This document shows, piece by piece, positions 33,770-42,797 of a stretch of DNA of 64,000 nucleotides. A program made the translations under genes and the position numbers. Source of the DNA: JBECKX01 sp964468475 (lineage in GTDB: Bacteria > Zixibacteria > MSB-5A5 > CAIYYT01); assembly GCA_964468475.1 (NCBI GenBank), contig CAYXUL010000010.1:1-64000 (forward strand), given 5' to 3'. The notes under the pieces were generated by a model. The model saw only the letters and a list, made by a program, of their open reading frames with translations, was not told where the DNA came from and did not search any database. Positions within the stretch are counted from its first letter, which is position 1. Each line of letters opens with the position of its first letter.

Positions 33770-35299
33770 TTATGCCGCTTCATCCGAATACTTCTGCACA
33801 AATTCTGCCTTGTATTGCTCGACTGCCTGCTTCAACTTCTCGGCTGTGGCATCATCCAGAACCTTGGAATCCTTTATGGTATGGAAGATATCCGGGAATT
33901 GCTTCTCGATGAATGGATAGAAGCCATCCTCGAACGCCTTGAGCCGTTCCAGAGGAAGTGAGTCGAGATATCCGTTTACGGCAGCCCAGATAATTACAAC
34001 TTGCCTCTCCAGCGACATCGGTTGGTATTGACCCTGTTTAAGCACTTCGGCGGTACGCGAGCCACGGGTCAACTGGCGCTGCGTTTCCTTATCGAGGTCT
34101 GAACCAAACTGCGCGAACGCCTGCAGCGATCGAAATTGTGCCAAATCAAGGCGAAGTCGTCCCGCAACTTTCCTCATTGCTTTACTCTGGGCATTGCCGC
34201 CGACACGTGAGACTGAAATACCCACGTTAATCGCGGGCCGTGTGCCGGCAAAGAAGAGATCACTCTCGAGGAATATCTGGCCGTCAGTAATTGAAATCAC
34301 ATTGGTGGGAATGTAGGCTGATACGTCTCCGGCCTGAGTCTCGATGATCGGCAGCGCCGTCAGCGAGCCTCCGCCCATTTCATCGGAAAGCTTCGCGGCG
34401 CGCTCCAGCAAACGAGAATGCAGATAGAAGACATCGCCGGGATAGGCCTCGCGTCCCGGAGGGCGACGCAGCAACAATGACAGCTGTCGATATGCCACCG
34501 CGTGCTTGGAGAGATCGTCATAAATACACAGCACGTGTTTACCTTTATAGGTGAACTCTTCGCCCATTGCGACACCGGCGTAAGGCGCGAAATATTGAAG
34601 GGGCGCCGGTGAATTGGCTGACGCAGAGACAACGATGGTGTACTCCATCGCGCCATGCTGCTCTAAGGTTGAGACTACCTGGGCGACGGTTGACTGCTTT
34701 TGTCCGATAGCGACGTAGATGCAGATTACATCAGTATCTTTTTGATTGATGATCGTATCGATCGCAATAGCGGTCTTACCTGTCTGCCGGTCGCCAATTA
34801 TCAGCTCACGCTGTCCGCGACCAATTGGGATCATCGAGTCGATGGCTTTCAGCCCGGTCATCAGGGGCTCTTTCACCGGTTGGCGCTGGACTACGTTTGG
34901 CGCCGGTGATTCGATATCGCGGTAGCCGCTGGAGGCAATTGGGCCTTTGCCGTCGAGCGGCTCACCGAGTGGATTAACCACGCGGCCAATCAACGCCTCC
35001 CCTACCGGTACCGATGCGATACGTCCGGTGCGGCGGACTTCGTCGCCCTCTTCGATCATGCGGTCTTCGCCCATGATGGCGACACCTACGTTATCTTCTT
35101 CGAGGTTCAGGATGACGCCCGTGACATCGTTCGGGAACTGCACCAGTTCGGCCATCATGGCATCCTGCAAACCCCAGACGCGGGCGATACCGTCACCCAC
35201 CTGCAACACTGTGCCGACCGATTCCATTTCGAGCTTGGTCTCGTAACCGGCAATCTGCTGCTTGATTATGGAGCTGACTTCCTCAGGTCTTAGTGCCAT
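33770..35299 (-). CDS. atpA: F1 ATP synthase alpha subunit
   Basis: A 509-residue regulatory nucleotide-binding subunit of the F1 hexamer. It has the P-loop GDRQTGKT near residues 169-176, a conserved beta-barrel N-domain (GTVLQVGDGIARVWGL) and the alpha signature PAINVGISVSRVGG with AQSKAMRK. It is complete, with an ATG start at 35299, about 50 nt after atpH. Confidence 0.98.
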   Translation of the reverse strand: MALRPEEVSSIIKQQIAGYETKLEMESVGTVLQVGDGIARVWGLQDAMMAELVQFPNDVTGVILNLEEDNVGVAIMGEDRMIEEGDEVRRTGRIASVPVGEALIGRVVNPLGEPLDGKGPIASSGYRDIESPAPNVVQRQPVKEPLMTGLKAIDSMIPIGRGQRELIIGDRQTGKTAIAIDTIINQKDTDVICIYVAIGQKQSTVAQVVSTLEQHGAMEYTIVVSASANSPAPLQYFAPYAGVAMGEEFTYKGKHVLCIYDDLSKHAVAYRQLSLLLRRPPGREAYPGDVFYLHSRLLERAAKLSDEMGGGSLTALPIIETQAGDVSAYIPTNVISITDGQIFLESDLFFAGTRPAINVGISVSRVGGNAQSKAMRKVAGRLRLDLAQFRSLQAFAQFGSDLDKETQRQLTRGSRTAEVLKQGQYQPMSLERQVVIIWAAVNGYLDSLPLERLKAFEDGFYPFIEKQFPDIFHTIKDSKVLDDATAEKLKQAVEQYKAEFVQKYSDEAA

Positions 35300-35348
35300 C
35301 GACTAACTTCTCCCATCTATTGACAATATCATTTTTCTCAGCAAAAGC

Positions 35349-35896
35349 TCAATTGACCTTGAGTTCCATCAGCTGCTCTCGCAAAACGAACAGGTCGTGA
35401 CGTATCGAACGGTCAATTATCTTATCTCCGATGATGGCGATAGCCCCACCGATTATCTCAGGATCAACCTCTGGCTGCAGAGTCACCGTCATGCTGGTCA
35501 GTTTGCTCAGTTTCTCCGTTATCTGCTGCTTTTCGTCCTCGGTTAGCGGTACTGCCGTCACCAGGCGCGTGGCGATCAGGCCACGACTTTCATTGTAAAG
35601 CTTGTCATATTCGGCCGCGATCTCGCCGAGAAAGTTAGTGCGATGTTTCTCTACCAGCAGTCTCACAAACGAGAAAACATACTCGTGCACCTGCCCCTTG
35701 AAAACTTTCTCGATTACCGCAGCCTTGTCAGAATCGAGCAATTGTGGCGCTGCCAGGAAATTCAGCAGCATCTGATCTTTTTCGAGAAGCTGGGCAATTG
35801 AATCGACGTCAGCGTGCGCCTGCTCAGAGACATTCTTCTCCTGCGTCAACTCGAACAGTCCGCGTGCGTATCGATGTGCTACTTGTGTTGCTTCCA
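35349..35896 (-). CDS. atpH: F1 ATP synthase delta subunit (start lost in gap)
   Basis: The peripheral-stalk subunit joining F1 to the b subunits. The frame is open all the way to the gap and reads ATQVAHRYARGLFELTQEKN at its visible N-terminus, which matches the conserved first helix of delta (xxxARRYAxALFELA). The true start therefore lies within the 100-N gap at 35897-35996, and the TTG at 35849 is an internal codon, not the start. The C-terminal domain DPEIIGGAIAIIGDKIIDRS is typical. About 182 residues are visible, near full length. Confidence 0.93.
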
Positions 35897-35996
35897 NNNN
35901 NNNNNNNNNNNNNNNNNNNNNNNNNNNNNNNNNNNNNNNNNNNNNNNNNNNNNNNNNNNNNNNNNNNNNNNNNNNNNNNNNNNNNNNNNNNNNNNN
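35897..35996. other. Assembly gap (100 N) at the atpF-atpH junction
   Basis: A run of exactly 100 N. It removes the end of atpF and the start of atpH. Any single reading frame drawn across it is artificial. Confidence 0.99.
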
Positions 35997-36511
35997 TATT
36001 TCACCTCTTCGACTTCATCGATGAAGCGGCTGATTAGATCACGGTGCTTGGCTTCGTCGAGACTCTCTTTGATGATCCTCTCGGTGGCGGTCATTGTCAT
36101 GGCGATGACGTCTTCCTTCAACTGCACGCGCGCCTTCGCGTAATCCTGATCCAGTTCCGCCTTCTGCCGGTCCATGATGCGACGAGCCTCGCCGCGCGCC
36201 TCTTCCTTGATCTGACCGGCAATCTTTTCACCTTCCGCTATGGCCGCGTTCATCCGCTTGCGCGCTTCATCGTCGATTTCCTTCAGCTTCGACTCGTACT
36301 GGGCCCTCAACTGATCAGCATCAGCGGTCTTCCTGTCGATTTCATCGAAACTGCTCTTGATCTTTTCTTTGCGTTCATCCAGCAGCGCCAACAGCGGCTT
36401 CCAGGCATATCTTTTCAGAATCCACAGCAGCACCAAAAAGCCGATGATGTGCGTGATGAGCTGCGGTATCTCGATATGCAGCGCATCAAGAATTTGATTT
36501 AGTACATCCAT
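35997..36511 (-). CDS. atpF: Fo ATP synthase b subunit (3' end lost in gap)
   Basis: The peripheral-stalk subunit. One membrane helix near the N-terminus (LITHIIGFLVLLWILKRYAW) is followed by about 140 residues of continuous charged helix that dimerises and holds F1. The visible 171 residues end in FIDEVEEVK at the gap, only slightly short of a normal length. The last codons and stop lie in the 100-N gap. ATG start at 36511. Confidence 0.93.
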
Positions 36512-36613
36512 CTAGATGTCATTTCCTCAGCAACAGGTTTCGTCCACAGGTGTACAGGCGTCCAGCACGCCTGCACACCGTAGATTGTCTTCTTACGCCT
36601 GTACCGCGCCGAT

Positions 36614-36847
36614 TTAGCCGATCTTCCCGAACAAAAGGAAGAATGCAACCAACGCGTAGATCGTCAGCGCTTCGATGAACGCGGCGCCGATAATCATCGC
36701 CGTCTGAATCTTGCCGGCAGCTTCCGGCTGACGACCCATTGCTTCCATTGCCTGGCCAACAGCGCGACCCAGTCCGAAACCTGAACCAATCGCAGCAAGG
36801 CCGATGGCGATCGGAAGTGAGAGGGCTAAGGCAAATGTGAAATCCAT
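36614..36847 (-). CDS. atpE: Fo ATP synthase c subunit
   Basis: A 77-residue hairpin forming the rotor ring. The loop MGRQPEAAGKIQ is the conserved F1-contacting turn. The ion-carrying carboxylate is Glu59 (GAAFIEALTIYALV). The sodium-binding signature (Gln in helix 1 and Glu-Ser/Thr in helix 2) is absent: helix 1 lacks the Gln and Ala60 follows Glu59. Proton coupling is therefore expected. The ATG at 36847 follows GGAGGA closely, which rules out the longer reading to 36871. Confidence 0.97.
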   Translation of the reverse strand: MDFTFALALSLPIAIGLAAIGSGFGLGRAVGQAMEAMGRQPEAAGKIQTAMIIGAAFIEALTIYALVAFFLLFGKIG

Positions 36848-36911
36848 GATTTCCTCCTGATTACCTTTCAATCAGTATGTTAAGTTTGTTCATCATCTTG
36901 TCTATTCTCAC

Positions 36912-37799
36912 CTAGTGAGACTCCCCTTCATGTTCGTGGGGTAACATAAGCGCGATATATATGGTAGCCAGCGCCGCAAATACTAATGCCTGAATTGCGG
37001 ACATGAGCAAGCCGAGAAGATAAAACGGAATCTGAAACGGTATCCCCACCGGCGTCCCCTTACCAAAGATAGAAAGTGCCATGACGCCAATCATGGTGAA
37101 GGCCGCCACGAGAATATCCTCGCCGGTAATGTTGCCGAAAAGTCGCAAGCCAAGTGAAACGGGCTTGGCTATTTCGCCGATCACGTGAATCGGTATCATC
37201 AACGGCACCAGCACCCAGCCAACGATATCCTCCGGCTCACCTGCCAGATGATGTAACCAGCCAAGCACCCCCAGGCGTCGGAAACCCACAGCCTGCGAGT
37301 AGAAAAATACTACTATCGCCAGCGAGATGGGAATGACAGCGGCCGAAGTCGGTGCTTTCAGGAACGGGACAATGCCCATCCAGTTCATAATCAGAATGTA
37401 GATGAACAGCGTGCCGAGGAACGGTGTATAGCGCCGGGTATTTTCGCCGAGGATGCCGTAAAAGAAGTTGTAGAGCGTCTCAACGATCAGCTCAACCACA
37501 TTTTGAAAGGAGCCCGGCACCATTTCACGGCGGCGATACACCATCATTGCAACGACACACATAAATATCCCGGCAAGAAACGCAAAGGCGATGTTCTCCC
37601 AGCGATAGAGATCACCAAATACGCCCCCCACAACTTTGTCGAGCATGTGAATGATGTTCGGCAACTCGTGTGATTCTTCGGCGTGGCTGCCTGCCTGTTC
37701 AGCAGCATGCCCGGCAGCGGTGCCGAGCGTATCGGCAACAGTATGTGCCGCCTGCTCAGTGGCGGTCAGCATTGGAATCAGCAGCTTGTCAAGAATCAA
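36912..37799 (-). CDS. atpB: Fo ATP synthase a subunit
   Basis: A 295-residue stator subunit forming the proton half-channels. The essential arginine is in PVSLGLRLFGNITGED (about residues 213-228), and several further helices follow to LVFAALATIYIALML. The N-terminal 50 residues are an unusual His/Ala/Glu-rich soluble extension (GHAAEQAGSHAEESHE). The start is TTG at 37799, overlapping the stop of the upstream I-type gene by 4 nt (TTGA); an internal ATG at 37772 is an alternative. Confidence 0.96.
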   Translation of the reverse strand: MILDKLLIPMLTATEQAAHTVADTLGTAAGHAAEQAGSHAEESHELPNIIHMLDKVVGGVFGDLYRWENIAFAFLAGIFMCVVAMMVYRRREMVPGSFQNVVELIVETLYNFFYGILGENTRRYTPFLGTLFIYILIMNWMGIVPFLKAPTSAAVIPISLAIVVFFYSQAVGFRRLGVLGWLHHLAGEPEDIVGWVLVPLMIPIHVIGEIAKPVSLGLRLFGNITGEDILVAAFTMIGVMALSIFGKGTPVGIPFQIPFYLLGLLMSAIQALVFAALATIYIALMLPHEHEGESH

Positions 37800-38209
37800 T
37801 GCCGACCCTCCACCGCCTTAGGCGCTTTGCCGGTCAAACCGGGAGTATCCATACCCATAATCATACGTCCAAGTATCTTGAGAATCATTACCAGGAACAT
37901 TAGCGAGAATCCCGCCAGCAGCGAGTAAATCGAGAAATAGCCCCACGCCACGATAAAATAGCCGCCGACATACAGCAGCGGGAATTTGAGCAAAACGATC
38001 AAGATCACGTGACTGGTTCTTGTCACTTCCGGAGAAATAGCTTCCGTGATGAGCCTTTTGAGAAAGTAGAGATTGAGAAGTCCCCATGAAGTTCCTACCA
38101 AAAACCCCGCCGCGATTCTCCAGTCGAAATAGACAGAAACCGCCAGACCCGTAATTAGAGCGAGTATCGCGCTGGTTCGAATTACCCGTGTGATGAACTC
38201 AAGACCCAT
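37796..38209 (-). CDS. atpI: ATP synthase subunit I-like membrane protein
   Basis: A 137-residue protein with four predicted helices (about residues 10-30, 33-50, 67-85 and 88-110), in the usual atpI position between atpZ and atpB. The family assists assembly of the c ring or magnesium supply. The sequence itself is weakly conserved in this family, so the call rests on topology, size and the 4-nt overlap with atpB. Confidence 0.8.
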   Translation of the reverse strand: MGLEFITRVIRTSAILALITGLAVSVYFDWRIAAGFLVGTSWGLLNLYFLKRLITEAISPEVTRTSHVILIVLLKFPLLYVGGYFIVAWGYFSIYSLLAGFSLMFLVMILKILGRMIMGMDTPGLTGKAPKAVEGRH

Positions 38210-38232
38210 GGCTTGTGAAAAAAATTACAATC

Positions 38233-38469
38233 TTACGTGTCCTTATTGACTCTACGTAGGATATTATAGATCTCTTTGCCTGAAGCTACAAACCCAAGAA
38301 TTATGAACACTACCACCAGCCAGGGCTCAGTTCCCAGCCAACGATCCAGCAGCGACCCGATGAAATATCCAACCAGGGGTGCGGCAACCATGATGATCGG
38401 GATCACTGCCAGCAGGCTCGCCTGTCTCATCCAACCCGATTTACCGTCCTTATCGTCGAATAGAGACAA
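38233..38469 (-). CDS. atpZ: AtpZ/AtpQ-like F1Fo assembly protein
   Basis: A 78-residue two-helix protein. Helices lie at about residues 18-40 (LLAVIPIIMVAAPLVGYFIG) and 48-62, separated by a short loop with LDRWLGTEPW, the pattern of AtpZ-type proteins that open many atp operons. The start codon is TTG with GGAGG-like bases about 8 nt upstream. It is the first gene of the operon, directly behind the promoter at 38498-38525. Confidence 0.85.
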   Translation of the reverse strand: MSLFDDKDGKSGWMRQASLLAVIPIIMVAAPLVGYFIGSLLDRWLGTEPWLVVVFIILGFVASGKEIYNILRRVNKDT

Positions 38470-38497
38470 ACGGCCCCTCCCGCAAGTTTAGTCGGCT

Positions 38498-38525
38498 AAT
38501 ATACCGCTGCAACCCTAAGTGTCAA
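38498..38525 (-). promoter_or_regulatory. Promoter of the ATP synthase operon
   Basis: On the minus strand, a perfect -35 TTGACA (38520-38525) and -10 TATATT (38498-38503) are separated by 16 nt, about 30 nt upstream of atpZ. Together with the terminator at 30893-30928 this frames a ten-gene transcript of roughly 7.6 kb. Confidence 0.75.
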
Positions 38526-38678
38526 GAGTTTATTAGGAGCAAGATTGGATAGTATTCGCCACCTTTGTTTTCAAAGGGCGGCAGAAGGCTCGAAGCAATG
38601 AATTCATGCGCCGAGTCACAGTAACGCCTCAATTTAGATAACGAATTCGGGAGTCTTCGCGAAAGAAAACCGGAGAGC

Positions 38679-40883
38679 CTACTGGCGAAGTTGTTCGGCC
38701 AACTGCTCTGATGTTGTCACCGGCAGCTTGCAGGCGTAGTTCTCGCAGACGTAGGCGGTGGCTTTGCCATCGATTTGCGGCCGCTCGCGCAGCAACGGGA
38801 TCAGTTTGCCAGCCTCGTTGCTGTCGCCCGAAGTGGGATCAAGCAGGGCTACGACCTTGTTAGGGATGAATTCATGGTATACTTCAGAGAGCAGCTTCTT
38901 CGTCCCGTCATTGCCCTCAGCTCCAACGATTGCGACTTCGCGCGGCTTGAAGCGCTGAAAATGATAGGCATTGAGCAGGTTCATATACATCGATGGCATC
39001 TTCTCAGCCTCCGGTGCCAGGGCCAGCATGATCTGCTGCGCCTTCTCGGCATACTCTGACTTGTCAAGGAGTGTCGAGAGCCGCAGCAGTGCCATTGCAG
39101 CTTCCGAATTGCCGGACGGAGCCGCGCCATCGTAAGAATCCTTCTGCCGAACCAGGAGTCTACCCTCATTGGGTGCAGAGAGAAATAACGCACCGCCTGC
39201 CGAATCGGAGAAAGCCGCGATCATCTTTCCGGCTAATTGATCGGCAAGCTGAAGCCAGCGCAACTTGAAGGAGGACTCGTATAAATCGATCAGCCCGTTG
39301 GCTACGAAGGCATAATCGGTCAGAAATCCCGGCTGCTTGGTGCGACCATCGCGATAGACGCGCAGCAACTCACCGTCCCGGATCATGGTCGAGTCAATGA
39401 ACTCCGCGCACCTTGTTGCTGCGTCGAGATATTTCCTTTCGCCAGTCACTTGATAGCCGATCGCCAGCGCCGAAAGCATCATGCCGTTCCACTCGGCAAG
39501 TACTTTGTCATCCTTTCCCGGACGAACTCGCTTATTACGTGCTGCCAGTAGTTTCAGCTTAGCCGCATTCAGCTTCGCTTCCACTGCCGAGACAGACAGC
39601 TTATACTGCCGCGCGAACTCTACCGGATCGACGCGGACGTGCAATACTGACGTCTTGTTGTCAAAATTGCCGCTGTTGGTGACGCCGTAGAAATCGCAGA
39701 ACATCTTACCGGGGTCATCACCCAGTACGTCGATAACCTCTTCAGGCGTCCAGACATAGAATTTGCCTTCCTTTCCCTCGCTATCGGCATCCTCCGAGGA
39801 ATAGAACCCTCCTTTGGCATCGGTCATATCCCGCAACACATAGTCGAGGATTTCGCGCCCGATCCTCAAATAGAGTGGATTCCTGGTTGCACGGTAAGCC
39901 TGAAAGTAAGCTGTTGCCAATTGACCGTTGTCGTAGAGCATCTTCTCGAAGTGGGGTACCAGCCATTGTGCATCGACAGAGTAGCGGTGAAAGCCGCCGC
40001 CAAGTTGATCATACATACCGCCTGACGCCATCTTATCAAGAGTGTGTGTTACCGCTTTCAGCAGAGTGTCGTTCTGAGTACGTTGGTACTCACGCAGCAA
40101 CAGAACCAACTGGAAACTCGGCGGGAACTTGGGCGACTTGCCGAAGCCACCATTGACCGGATCGTAACGCTGCAACTCCTGTTCGACCGCGCGCGCGAGC
40201 AGGCTTTCCGGAAACTCCTCTGCCGGGTTGGCACGCGCCATCCTCTGTTGTAGGTAGATTACGGCGCTGTCGGAGCTTTCGATGATCTTGCTTCTGTCAT
40301 CCTTCCATGCCTGGGCGACCGCCAGCAGAACGTTGGGAAAACCGCGTCGGCCATAGGAATCGTGTGGCGGGAAATAGGTGCCCCCAAAGAACGGTTTGCC
40401 TTCCGGAGTGAGAAAGACTGACATCGGCCAACCACCGCCTCCTGTGGTCATTTGCACGAAGGTCATGTAGATATCGTCGAGATCAGGGCGTTCTTCGCGA
40501 TCGACCTTGATGCTCACGAAATTCTTATTCATAATTGCTGCTATCGTGTCATTCTCGAATGACTCATGCTCCATCACATGACACCAGTGGCAGGCGGAAT
40601 AACCGATTGAGAGAAAGATCGGTTTACTCTCCGACTTCGCCTTTGTAAAGGCCTCCTCACCCCACGGATACCAGTCCACCGGATTGTCCGCGTGCTGGAG
40701 GAGATAGGGTGAGGTCTCGTTGGCCAGGTGGTTCTTGTGAGCGACTTCTTGAGCCGTTTGAGGGGTTTCGTGGGTCATCTTGTTGCTTTCCTTGCCGCCT
40801 TCAGAGCAACCGCTAAGTAAGCTCACGATAACGGTCGCGAAAATAGTGACGGCGAGACTTTCGAGTAGCTTCCGGGAGCTTAT
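38679..40883 (-). CDS. DUF255 thioredoxin-fold lipoprotein (YyaL/SSP411-like)
   Basis: A protein of about 734 residues. The thioredoxin-like DUF255 domain follows the leader, with PVDWYPWGEEAFTKAKSESK and the redox-type pair SACHWCHVMEHESF, then a large alpha/alpha-barrel region (MASGGMYDQLGGGFHRYSVD, YSSEDADSEGKEGKFYVW) as in YyaL and human SPATA20. The first ordinary start, GTG at 40826, would leave only six residues before the lipobox LLSGC. The open frame upstream encodes a proper leader, SSRKLLESLAVTIFATVIVS, and GGAGG (40890-40894) sits 6 nt before an ATA at 40881-40883. I therefore extend the gene to this non-standard codon. No ATG, GTG, TTG or CTG is in frame upstream. The function in the family is unclear. 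Confidence 0.82.
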   Translation of the reverse strand: MSSRKLLESLAVTIFATVIVSLLSGCSEGGKESNKMTHETPQTAQEVAHKNHLANETSPYLLQHADNPVDWYPWGEEAFTKAKSESKPIFLSIGYSACHWCHVMEHESFENDTIAAIMNKNFVSIKVDREERPDLDDIYMTFVQMTTGGGGWPMSVFLTPEGKPFFGGTYFPPHDSYGRRGFPNVLLAVAQAWKDDRSKIIESSDSAVIYLQQRMARANPAEEFPESLLARAVEQELQRYDPVNGGFGKSPKFPPSFQLVLLLREYQRTQNDTLLKAVTHTLDKMASGGMYDQLGGGFHRYSVDAQWLVPHFEKMLYDNGQLATAYFQAYRATRNPLYLRIGREILDYVLRDMTDAKGGFYSSEDADSEGKEGKFYVWTPEEVIDVLGDDPGKMFCDFYGVTNSGNFDNKTSVLHVRVDPVEFARQYKLSVSAVEAKLNAAKLKLLAARNKRVRPGKDDKVLAEWNGMMLSALAIGYQVTGERKYLDAATRCAEFIDSTMIRDGELLRVYRDGRTKQPGFLTDYAFVANGLIDLYESSFKLRWLQLADQLAGKMIAAFSDSAGGALFLSAPNEGRLLVRQKDSYDGAAPSGNSEAAMALLRLSTLLDKSEYAEKAQQIMLALAPEAEKMPSMYMNLLNAYHFQRFKPREVAIVGAEGNDGTKKLLSEVYHEFIPNKVVALLDPTSGDSNEAGKLIPLLRERPQIDGKATAYVCENYACKLPVTTSEQLAEQLRQ

Positions 40884-40964
40884 CTGTATCCTCCGCGCGA
40901 ATTGGTAACGGCAAGTATACGTGATGTTTGTGATTCTATTTTGTCCGATTTGAACTGGGGTTGA

Positions 40965-42707
40965 TCAGGCAGACAATGAACTGCGTTCTGCGGAACACTC
41001 GCTTTGAACCAGCGCATCGCTGCGCGTGACTTGATAGCGCCTGAGGAATATTCGAAAACGTGTTCCCGCGCCTTCGCTTGACTCCACGAAGATGTCGCCT
41101 TTGATGTTGTCGATGCAGCGTTTCACCACGGCGAGGCCGAGTCCCGTTCCGCCTTTTTTCCGTGAGAAGAACGGTTCGAAGAGTCGCTGCCTGACTTCTT
41201 CATCGAGTCCATCTCCGTCATCGGTGACTGAGATCTCCACCCAATTTTGATCCGGGTGCTGCTCATCGCCGATCGAATCACAAATGGCAATGGAAACCTT
41301 CCCCGATTCCGGGTTGACCGCCTCTACCGCGTTCGTCACCAGATTGTTTATTATCTGTTTAAGTTGATCCTCGTCGCCGACGACATACTCGGTACTGCCG
41401 GGTGTACGTAGTTGAATATCGACGCTTGCCGGCACGCTGCTGGAGTTCCTCAGCAGGTCAATGGCCTCACTCAACAGCGAAACCAGTTCAACTTTGTCTG
41501 AGCGACCCGGGCCGGTACGGGCGTAGTTGAGAAAGTCATTGAGCACGCGCGACAGTCGCTCTGATTCCTTGACGATTAACTGCATCAGCCGGGCGTTATC
41601 TCCGCCTACCTCCACTTCCTTCCGCAGAACTTCCACCGAGCCGGAGATCGATGCCAGCGGATTGCGAATCTCGTGCGCTATGCGCGCCGAAAGTTCGCCA
41701 ACCGCGGCGAGCCGGTCGGCGTTCATGAGTGCCTGTTCCAGCTCTTTCGCCTGTGTCAAATCCTGAAATATCGCAACTACGCCGCGCACGCCGACACGCT
41801 GGTCTCCCAATACAGATGCTGTCAATCCCAGCGGCAGCACTGCGCCCGCAGGCGTCGTGATTTCAACCTCCGTGCGAATATTGGGCTGGGCGTCCTTCAA
41901 CACCGAGAGTACTTGCTCGCAGAACTCCGGCATCGGTTCGTTGAAGACATCGAGAAAGCGAAGACCTCTGACTTCCGATTGCCTATACCCGAGAATTGCC
42001 TCAGCGGCCCGATTGAAATAGACTATGCGTCCGACGCTATCTACTGTGACCAGGCCGGAATGAAGATTTAGGAGAATTTCGTCGGTATCAAGCTGGACTC
42101 TTTCGAGGACCTGTGAGGCCTGCGACAGTTCCCCTTCCTTGGCTCTGAGCTTCTGCGCCAGGAATCCGGAGATGAAGGCAATCAGGTAGAAAGTACAGAC
42201 ATGCAGAAAGATGGTATAGAAGATTTCATCATTGGTTTGAAGTGCCGTGCGGATGGTCTCGAAAGAATATTTGTCAAGGGCTCCGAACACTTCCTGGAAG
42301 CTTGAAGTTACAGCGTACGTCACTGAAGCCAAACTGGCGATCGTCAGCGTGCCCGCCAGTTTGTAGGCGAGGCTGGCAGACACGATAGTCAGGAGAAACA
42401 GGATTGAGTATTGCGGCGTTAGTGAGCTCGAATTGCCGCTGATTGCACCCTCTGCTATCAGCTCGAACACGAATTGTATGAAGATCATAAACTGAAGAAA
42501 GCCGGGGCGGAAAAACCGTGCGTCGATCTCGATAACGAGCAGGAATACCAGAGTAGAGAGCGAGTAACAGAGGAAGGGCCAGAACACACTCTCCTGCCCT
42601 CCTTTGGCGAGAAACGCGGCGCCAAAGATAAGCAGGAAAATGGAAAGCCGCAGCGGCAGAAACCACACGCTGCGCAGTTCTTCTTTCAGCTTCTTTCTTC
42701 GGTGCAT
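40965..42707 (-). CDS. PilS/NtrB-like membrane sensor histidine kinase
   Basis: A 580-residue kinase. Six or so membrane helices occupy residues 15-190, then a PAS domain (about 205-325: LHSGLVTVDSVGRIVYFN), HisKA with the phosphorylated His in RIAHEIRNPLASISGSVEVL, and HATPase motifs NNLVTNAVEAV, DDGDGLDEE and FEPFFSRKKGGTGLGLA. This order is that of PilS, which controls pilin transcription with PilR. The gene lies directly after the pilus motor genes (pilB-pilT-pilC-kinase), as in myxobacteria, but separated from them by a terminator. No PilR-type regulator follows within the window: downstream is the DUF255 gene. Confidence 0.88.
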   Translation of the reverse strand: MHRRKKLKEELRSVWFLPLRLSIFLLIFGAAFLAKGGQESVFWPFLCYSLSTLVFLLVIEIDARFFRPGFLQFMIFIQFVFELIAEGAISGNSSSLTPQYSILFLLTIVSASLAYKLAGTLTIASLASVTYAVTSSFQEVFGALDKYSFETIRTALQTNDEIFYTIFLHVCTFYLIAFISGFLAQKLRAKEGELSQASQVLERVQLDTDEILLNLHSGLVTVDSVGRIVYFNRAAEAILGYRQSEVRGLRFLDVFNEPMPEFCEQVLSVLKDAQPNIRTEVEITTPAGAVLPLGLTASVLGDQRVGVRGVVAIFQDLTQAKELEQALMNADRLAAVGELSARIAHEIRNPLASISGSVEVLRKEVEVGGDNARLMQLIVKESERLSRVLNDFLNYARTGPGRSDKVELVSLLSEAIDLLRNSSSVPASVDIQLRTPGSTEYVVGDEDQLKQIINNLVTNAVEAVNPESGKVSIAICDSIGDEQHPDQNWVEISVTDDGDGLDEEVRQRLFEPFFSRKKGGTGLGLAVVKRCIDNIKGDIFVESSEGAGTRFRIFLRRYQVTRSDALVQSECSAERSSLSA

Positions 42708-42725
42708 GATCGTCTCTGCTTATGA

Positions 42726-42757
42726 GAAAGGCCACCCTTGCCTTCACAAAGGTGGCC
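42726..42757 (-). terminator. Terminator after pilC
   Basis: The arms GGCCACC (42730-42736) and GGTGGCC (42751-42757) pair, and on the minus strand TTTCTC follows. It lies about 40 nt after the pilC stop and just before the histidine kinase start, so it probably ends or attenuates the pilus operon. Confidence 0.7.
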
Positions 42758-42797
42758 GATTCTCTGTATAGAATCCGTTCTTAAAACCCTGATGGGA

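Noticed and set aside
35879..36511. A single frame running from atpF through the N gap
   Set aside because: The frame is continuous only because N translates as unknown residues, and the bases after the gap (reading WKQHK) are the atpH frame in another phase.
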